From Streptosporangiaceae bacterium (lineage in GTDB: Bacteria > Actinomycetota > Actinomycetes > Streptosporangiales > Streptosporangiaceae): a stretch of DNA of 9,372 bases. Positions 7,137 through 9,372 of the stretch are shown here, piece after piece; positions within the stretch are counted from its first letter, which is position 1, and every line of letters starts with the position of its first letter. The stretch lies in the NCBI GenBank assembly GCA_030040415.1, contig JASHTT010000712.1, positions 1 through 9,372 on the forward strand, given 5' to 3'. The notes beneath the pieces were generated by a model. It was not told the origin of the DNA. It did not search any database and saw nothing but the letters and a program-made list of their open reading frames with translations. The translations under genes were made by a program, and so were the position numbers.

Positions 7137-7591
7137 TGGAGCCTGAAGACCCGTCCGCGACGCTCAACTGGGTACTCGACGACCTCGTCAGCCGGGTGGA
7201 CGGTGTGCGGCAGGCGGTGGTGCTGTCCCGCGACGGCCTGGCGCTGGCTTCATCGCGGGACATGACGAGGGAGGACACCGAGCATCTGGCGGCGGTGGCC
7301 TCAGGGTTGCAGAGCCTGGCCCGCGGTGCCGGGCAGCGCTTCGGTGGTGGCGGCGTTCGCCAGACCATCATCGAGATGGAAACGGCCCTGCTGTTCATCG
7401 CGGCCGCGGGTTCGGGCAGCTGCCTGGCGGTGCTATGTCCGGCAGAGGCAAATCCCGGGTTGATCGCCTACGAGATGGCCATGATTGCCAAGCGGATCGG
7501 GCAGCACCTGGCAGCTAACCCGAGGCCGCCTGCCGCGGCAGGGGCAAACGGCGCGGTTCCTGGCGCTGCCCCTGCGGACGGACCGCCGTGA
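7136..7591 (+). CDS. Roadblock/LC7 domain protein (CvnB type)
   Basis: 151 residues. ATG 7136 is preferred: AGAGGG ends 6 nt before it and it overlaps the sensor stop as TGATG; GTG 7133 is an alternative. Residues 8-120 match the Roadblock/LC7 fold of conservon proteins: LNWVLDDLVSRVDGVRQAVV, LSRDGLALASS, HLAAVASGLQSLARG, ETALLFIAAAGSGSCLAVL and MAMIAKRIGQHL. A short Ala/Pro/Gly tail ends the protein. Roadblock proteins dimerise and, in the MglB and CvnB group, act with a Ras/MglA-like GTPase. No such GTPase gene is in the window, so the partner must be encoded elsewhere or be different. It is cytosolic, probably at the membrane through the sensor protein (inference). Confidence 0.9.
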   Translation: MEPEDPSATLNWVLDDLVSRVDGVRQAVVLSRDGLALASSRDMTREDTEHLAAVASGLQSLARGAGQRFGGGGVRQTIIEMETALLFIAAAGSGSCLAVLCPAEANPGLIAYEMAMIAKRIGQHLAANPRPPAAAGANGAVPGAAPADGPP

Positions 7592-8007
7592 CGGCTTCCG
7601 GCGAGGAAAGGTGGCTCGACCGCGACGCGGGGCCTGTCGTCCGCCCGTACGCGATTACCCGGGGGCGCACGCGCCCGGGTCGGCCAGATCTGGGGCTGAT
7701 CGACATGGTCGCGGCGACCACAGGCGCGGCAGGGACGGTAACTGGCGCTTCCGGCCAAGGCGCTTTCAGCCCGGGGGAGGGTCCGGCACTGCCACCCGAG
7801 CACAGGCGGCTGCTCGAGTTGTGCCGCAAGCCGTCGGCGCTAGCTGACATCGCATCCGAAGTGGACCTGCCGCTCGGTGTCGTCAGGGTGCTGATCGGTG
7901 ACCTGTGCGAGCTGGGCTTGGTCAGGGTGGTGCGGGTCGCAGGGCAGCAAGCAGCCTCGCAAGAGAGCGTGCTGCGGAAGGTGCTCGACGGGCTCAAGGC
8001 GCTCTGA
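7588..8007 (+). CDS. DUF742 protein (CvnC type)
   Basis: 139 residues from GTG 7588, which overlaps the previous stop by four bases (GTGA); GGACGGA lies just upstream. An N-terminal segment WLDRDAGPVVRPYAITRGR is followed by a Gly/Ala linker. The helix-turn-helix-like core is PPEHRRLLELCRKPSALADI, SEVDLPLGVVRVLIGDLCE, GLVRVVRV, and the usual DUF742 ending is SVLRKVLDGLKAL. It looks complete, so the absence of the next conservon gene is not due to truncation here. DUF742 proteins form part of conservon signalling complexes in Streptomyces; their biochemical role is not settled. The gene is the last of the overlapping trio. Confidence 0.9.
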   Translation: MTASGEERWLDRDAGPVVRPYAITRGRTRPGRPDLGLIDMVAATTGAAGTVTGASGQGAFSPGEGPALPPEHRRLLELCRKPSALADIASEVDLPLGVVRVLIGDLCELGLVRVVRVAGQQAASQESVLRKVLDGLKAL

Positions 8008-8033
8008 CTTACGCTGCTTCGCCCGGTAAGAGC
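8001..8033 (+). terminator. Possible weak terminator at the end of the conservon-type operon
   Basis: Over the CvnC stop, CTTAC pairs with GTAAG around a 13-nt loop and GCTCT can pair with AGAGC, followed by TATTTCAT. The stem is imperfect and overlaps the coding end, so termination here is only plausible. Confidence 0.3.
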
Positions 8034-8037
8034 TATT

Positions 8038-8116
8038 TCATACATTACAGTTGCTAACAGCCGTAATAGTAATGTTATAGCGTGGGTCCAAACAGCGATT
8101 CGCTAGACAATTGTCA
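8038..8116 (+). promoter_or_regulatory. AT-rich promoter-like spacer with inverted repeats upstream of the NlpC/P60 gene
   Basis: This stretch is far more AT-rich than the rest of the window. It contains ATTAC (8044-8048) facing GTAAT (8063-8067 and 8069-8073), and TAACA (8055-8059) facing TGTTA (8073-8077). A 10-bp perfect palindrome GACAATTGTC lies at 8106-8115. A -35-like TTGCTA (8051-8056) has only poor -10 partners (GTTATA or TTATAG). It probably holds the promoter and operator of the peptidase gene; exact elements are not resolved. Confidence 0.4.
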
Positions 8117-8176
8117 GTGTTCTGAGCCCCTTTTCCATTTCCCGCGGCGCTGATCTGCTACGGTTCGGAAAGTCCG

Positions 8177-8219
8177 GCACCCGTGTCACGTCCGGGTGCA
8201 ACTTCGTCAGAAAGTGACA
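8177..8219 (+). promoter_or_regulatory. Potential leader pseudoknot touching the start of the NlpC/P60 gene
   Basis: GCACCCG (8177-8183) and CGGGTGC (8193-8199) form a perfect 7-bp stem. Its loop contains TGTCAC (8184-8189), which is complementary to GTGACA (8214-8219), the bases right before the GTG start at 8221. Together they could form an H-type pseudoknot that hides the ribosome binding region. It does not match any riboswitch I know. Confidence 0.35.
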
Positions 8220-8220
8220 T

Positions 8221-8748
8221 GTGGGCGGAAGCATCACTCGCTGTGCAAATGGCGGCACCTTCCCTCGTCTGCGCAGCGTGGTGCGGGCCGCGCTCGCGGC
8301 CACCCTGTTCGCACTCGCCACCTTCAGCCTCACCGGGGCCGTGCCCGCCCAGGCGGCTACGGCTCGCCAGAGCGCCGCGGTACGCGCGGCGATTCGCACC
8401 CGGCTGGCGGCCTGGCACTGGGCACTGCATCAGCGGGGCAAGCCGTACCTGTGGGGTGGCACCGGCCCGCGCGGCTTCGACTGTTCCGGGCTGGTCTATA
8501 TGGCGTACCTGAAGGAGGGAATTCGCCTGCCGCGCACTACGTACGGGATGCTGGATAGCTGGCACCTGGTACGGATTCCCAAGCGGGAGGCGCGTCGCGG
8601 CGATCTTGCCTTCTTCGGCCCTGGTCACGTCGAGCTGTTCGCACACGGAGACTGGACCTTCGGTGCGGAGGACGCGGGTACCAGGATCGGGTTCCACGAG
8701 ATGAGCGTCTACTGGCACCCGACGATGTACTTCCGCGTCCGCCGCTGA
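8221..8748 (+). CDS. Exported NlpC/P60 family cell-wall peptidase
   Basis: 175 residues from GTG 8221. The ribosome binding site is weak (AGAAAG); GTG 8278 or 8281 would still leave a signal peptide, so the start is uncertain. The N-terminus has basic residues and a hydrophobic core LAATLFALATFSLTGAV ending PAQA|ATA, a Sec signal peptide. The remainder is one NlpC/P60 domain: PYLWGGTGPRGFDCSGLV with catalytic Cys88, LPRTTYGML, RRGDLAFF, and GHVELFA with catalytic His136. The third polar residue is not certain. The family cleaves peptidoglycan stem peptides, usually D-Glu to diamino acid bonds. There is no coiled coil, LysM or SH3 domain, so it is a minimal enzyme about 130 residues long after processing. 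It has its own spacer with regulatory-looking structure. Confidence 0.88.
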   Translation: MGGSITRCANGGTFPRLRSVVRAALAATLFALATFSLTGAVPAQAATARQSAAVRAAIRTRLAAWHWALHQRGKPYLWGGTGPRGFDCSGLVYMAYLKEGIRLPRTTYGMLDSWHLVRIPKREARRGDLAFFGPGHVELFAHGDWTFGAEDAGTRIGFHEMSVYWHPTMYFRVRR

Positions 8749-8812
8749 GTCACGCCGCGATTTCCCCGAATTTTCCCAGGTCGCGCCCTGGAAGTCATGG
8801 CAGGCTGAACTG

Positions 8813-9372
8813 GTGCCCCCCCGCGAACCTGCTAAGCGCCTGCTGCTCCCGACCCTGATTAGCGTTGCCATGCTTGCCGCATTTGTCCCGGCGGCGAGCG
8901 TGGCAGCCTCCGCAGCAACGGCACCGCCTGCGCCGTTGGTGCAGCGCGTCCTCGCGCTGCACAGTCCGTTCGAGCGTGCCCTCGCCGGGTCCACCAGCGG
9001 TCCGATCGCGGGCGTCGTTCCCCCGCTCGAAGCCGGAACCGGTGCCGGGAGCAGCATCGCGGCAAAACCGCATGCCGCCAGCAGCTGCACGGAGCCAGAG
9101 TGCGACGTGAGCTACGGCGGCGGCGCCGTGCAGCAATCCCCGCACGTCTACCTGCTGCTGTGGGGCCCGAAGTGGAGCCTGGCGGCGGCCACGCCCGTCG
9201 TCAAGTACCTGAAGGCGTTCTACTCGGGCCTCGGGGTTACCCCCGATGACACCTGGTCGACGATCACCTCGCAGTACACGGGCCCGTCCGGCGCGCCGAC
9301 ATTCGGGACCTCGGTGCTCCAGGAGACCTACCAGGACACGTCGAAGCCGCCGAAGAAGGTGACTCCGGACGA
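8813..9372 (+). CDS. Exported protein of unknown function, 3' end beyond the window
   Basis: GTG 8813 opens a frame of 186 codons that reaches the window end without a stop. AGG lies 8 nt upstream. The N-terminus VPPREPAKRLLLPTLISV continues into AMLAAFVPAASVAASAA, a signal peptide with likely cleavage near ASA. A Pro/Ala/Gly-rich linker of about 65 residues follows, then a Cys pair (SSCTEPECDVSYGGG). The start of what looks like the main domain is QQSPHVYLLLWGPKWSL, with VVKYLKAFYSGLGV and TWSTITSQYTGPSGAPTF. The hydrophobic VYLLLWGPKW followed by a yield of Trp/Tyr residues loosely recalls plant EXORDIUM-like and other secreted proteins, but I cannot assign a family. It lies 64 nt behind the NlpC/P60 gene, in the same direction, and may be co-transcribed. 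Confidence 0.7.
   Translation, partial: MPPREPAKRLLLPTLISVAMLAAFVPAASVAASAATAPPAPLVQRVLALHSPFERALAGSTSGPIAGVVPPLEAGTGAGSSIAAKPHAASSCTEPECDVSYGGGAVQQSPHVYLLLWGPKWSLAAATPVVKYLKAFYSGLGVTPDDTWSTITSQYTGPSGAPTFGTSVLQETYQDTSKPPKKVTPD

Noticed and set aside
8117..8220. c-di-AMP (ydaO type) riboswitch before the NlpC/P60 gene
   Set aside because: Actinomycete wall hydrolase genes often have one, but I could not find its conserved core blocks here and the spacer is short for it.
8771..8793. Hairpin TTCC-AGG / CCTGGAA as terminator of the NlpC/P60 gene
   Set aside because: It is short, has a bulged C, has no T-run after it, and sits 20 nt before the next start, so it is not convincing.

Overview
The window is high-GC DNA with the codon use, GTG/TTG starts and gene families of a filamentous actinomycete (Actinomycetota). 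The strongest pointers are a conservon-type signalling operon (CvnA/B/C homologues), an actinobacterial collagen-like secreted protein and a stand-alone MreB. I cannot place it more precisely than the class. No rRNA, tRNA, CRISPR array, transposase or phage gene was seen.

Left part (1-3156, all minus strand). From right to left it holds a secreted collagen-like protein (2428-3156) followed by a 14-bp GC-rich terminator hairpin. Next is a two-gene redox unit (2356 down to 304), then the 5' end of an exported protein leaving the window at base 1. The redox unit is the most notable feature. Its first gene fuses a thioredoxin-fold domain (CPTC) to a long uncharacterised domain. Its second gene overlaps the first by 11 nt and is readable only if the in-frame UGA at 552-550 is selenocysteine. 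That UGA forms the motif U-G-S-C-T-S-C of the UGSC selenoprotein family. Gene callers that treat TGA as stop would split or miss this gene, and a hairpin that could act as a bacterial SECIS begins within the UGA.

Middle part (3403-8007, plus strand). A 333-residue MreB-type actin homologue without mreC/mreD is followed 161 nt later by three tightly overlapping genes. These are a membrane histidine-kinase-like sensor with a nitrate/nitrite-sensing type extracellular region (CvnA type), a Roadblock/LC7 protein (CvnB type) and a DUF742 protein (CvnC type). The fourth usual conservon gene, the Ras/MglA-like GTPase CvnD, is not there: the CvnC gene is followed by a weak hairpin and an AT-rich spacer.

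Right part (8008-9372, plus strand). A regulatory-looking spacer contains an AT-rich stretch, a palindrome and a possible pseudoknot. It leads to a small exported NlpC/P60 cell-wall peptidase, and then to the N-terminal 186 codons of another exported protein of unknown function that runs off the right edge.

Themes: much of the window concerns the cell envelope (MreB, NlpC/P60, collagen-like and other exported proteins, sensor kinase). The selenoprotein pair is a separate thiol/selenol redox unit.
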